Below, piece after piece: positions 5,787-5,884 of a DNA stretch of 5,884 nt. The notes below the pieces were generated by a model. That model searched no databases. It was not told the DNA's origin and saw only the letters and a program-made list of their open reading frames with translations. The DNA is taken from NCBI GenBank assembly GCA_029260675.1, contig JAJDCV010000232.1, positions 1 to 5,884 of the forward strand, given 5' to 3'. This stretch comes from Phycisphaeraceae bacterium. GTDB lineage: Bacteria; Planctomycetota; Phycisphaerae; Phycisphaerales; Phycisphaeraceae. The stretch's first letter is position 1. Each line of letters opens with the position of its first letter. Both the position numbers and the translations under genes were made by a program.

Positions 5787-5884
5787 TTATTCTGGGTCTG
5801 CCGGTGCCGTCGGGACGCGCCCGGGTGAGCCGACGTCTACGCCGTTGAACGCGCCCTTGGGTTTGTTCTTCTTCGCGCCGTCCG
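5787..5884 (-). CDS. 3' end of an upstream protein gene, product unknown (partial)
   Basis: The frame enters from the right edge and ends at TAA (complement of 5787-5789). The 31 visible residues read DGAKKNKPKGAFNG and then VDVGSPGR, ending in APADPE: a basic stretch followed by a Pro/Ala-rich, probably flexible tail. About three quarters of its codons end in G or C, like the neighbouring genes, which supports real coding. A second frame is also open here but is an Arg-rich string with no protein-like character. The stop lies 25 bases before the start of the nuclease-family gene, so the two could form an operon. There is too little to identify the protein. Confidence 0.5.
   Translation of the reverse strand, partial: DGAKKNKPKGAFNGVDVGSPGRVPTAPADPE

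Noticed and set aside
5186..5848. Plus-strand frame of 220 residues opposite the nuclease gene
   Set aside because: It is a shadow of the minus-strand gene, whose signal peptide and metal-binding motifs establish the real frame.

Overview
The window most likely comes from a bacterium of the Planctomycetota, probably a Phycisphaerae-like lineage. Three things point there. The long protein opens with a CxCG...CPxC zinc ribbon of a type that recurs in planctomycete proteins. The genes use GC-rich codons and lack Shine-Dalgarno sequences. The left end carries short ACAGGAT, CACAGAG and CGCGAAG repeat modules that I know from many GC-rich environmental genomes. The phylum is an inference; no rRNA or other marker gene is present.

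Layout. Positions 1-612 hold no convincing protein gene but are densely structured. A fold-back built from GACAGGAT units (19-98) is followed by tandem 8- and 9-base units (108-176), a strong intrinsic terminator (226-256), a 16-base-period pyrimidine repeat (316-360) and a plain spacer (421-612). On the minus strand, a weak promoter-like pair (425-452), several local hairpins, a 10-bp closing helix and the terminator line up as a candidate small RNA of about 190 nt.

A TATAAT box at 650-655, next to a 12-base tandem repeat, precedes a single large gene at 773-4618. It encodes a 1281-residue membrane-anchored protein: cytoplasmic zinc ribbon, Ser/Thr-rich linker with a repeated GST-GR-AIN motif, one transmembrane helix, then a long extracytoplasmic part with FN3-like beta segments, two CsgG/TolB-like segments and a helical C-terminus. 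Its function is unknown.

A short convergent intergenic region (4619-4816) separates it from a minus-strand gene (4817-5761) for a secreted S1/P1-nuclease-family zinc enzyme, with the trinuclear zinc ligands apparently intact, including the mature N-terminal Trp. Upstream of that gene, only 25 bases away, is the 3' end of another minus-strand reading frame running off the right edge (5787-5884). These two could share a transcript. Nothing in the sequence links the two convergent genes functionally. The most unexplained part is the repeat and RNA-like structure at the left end.
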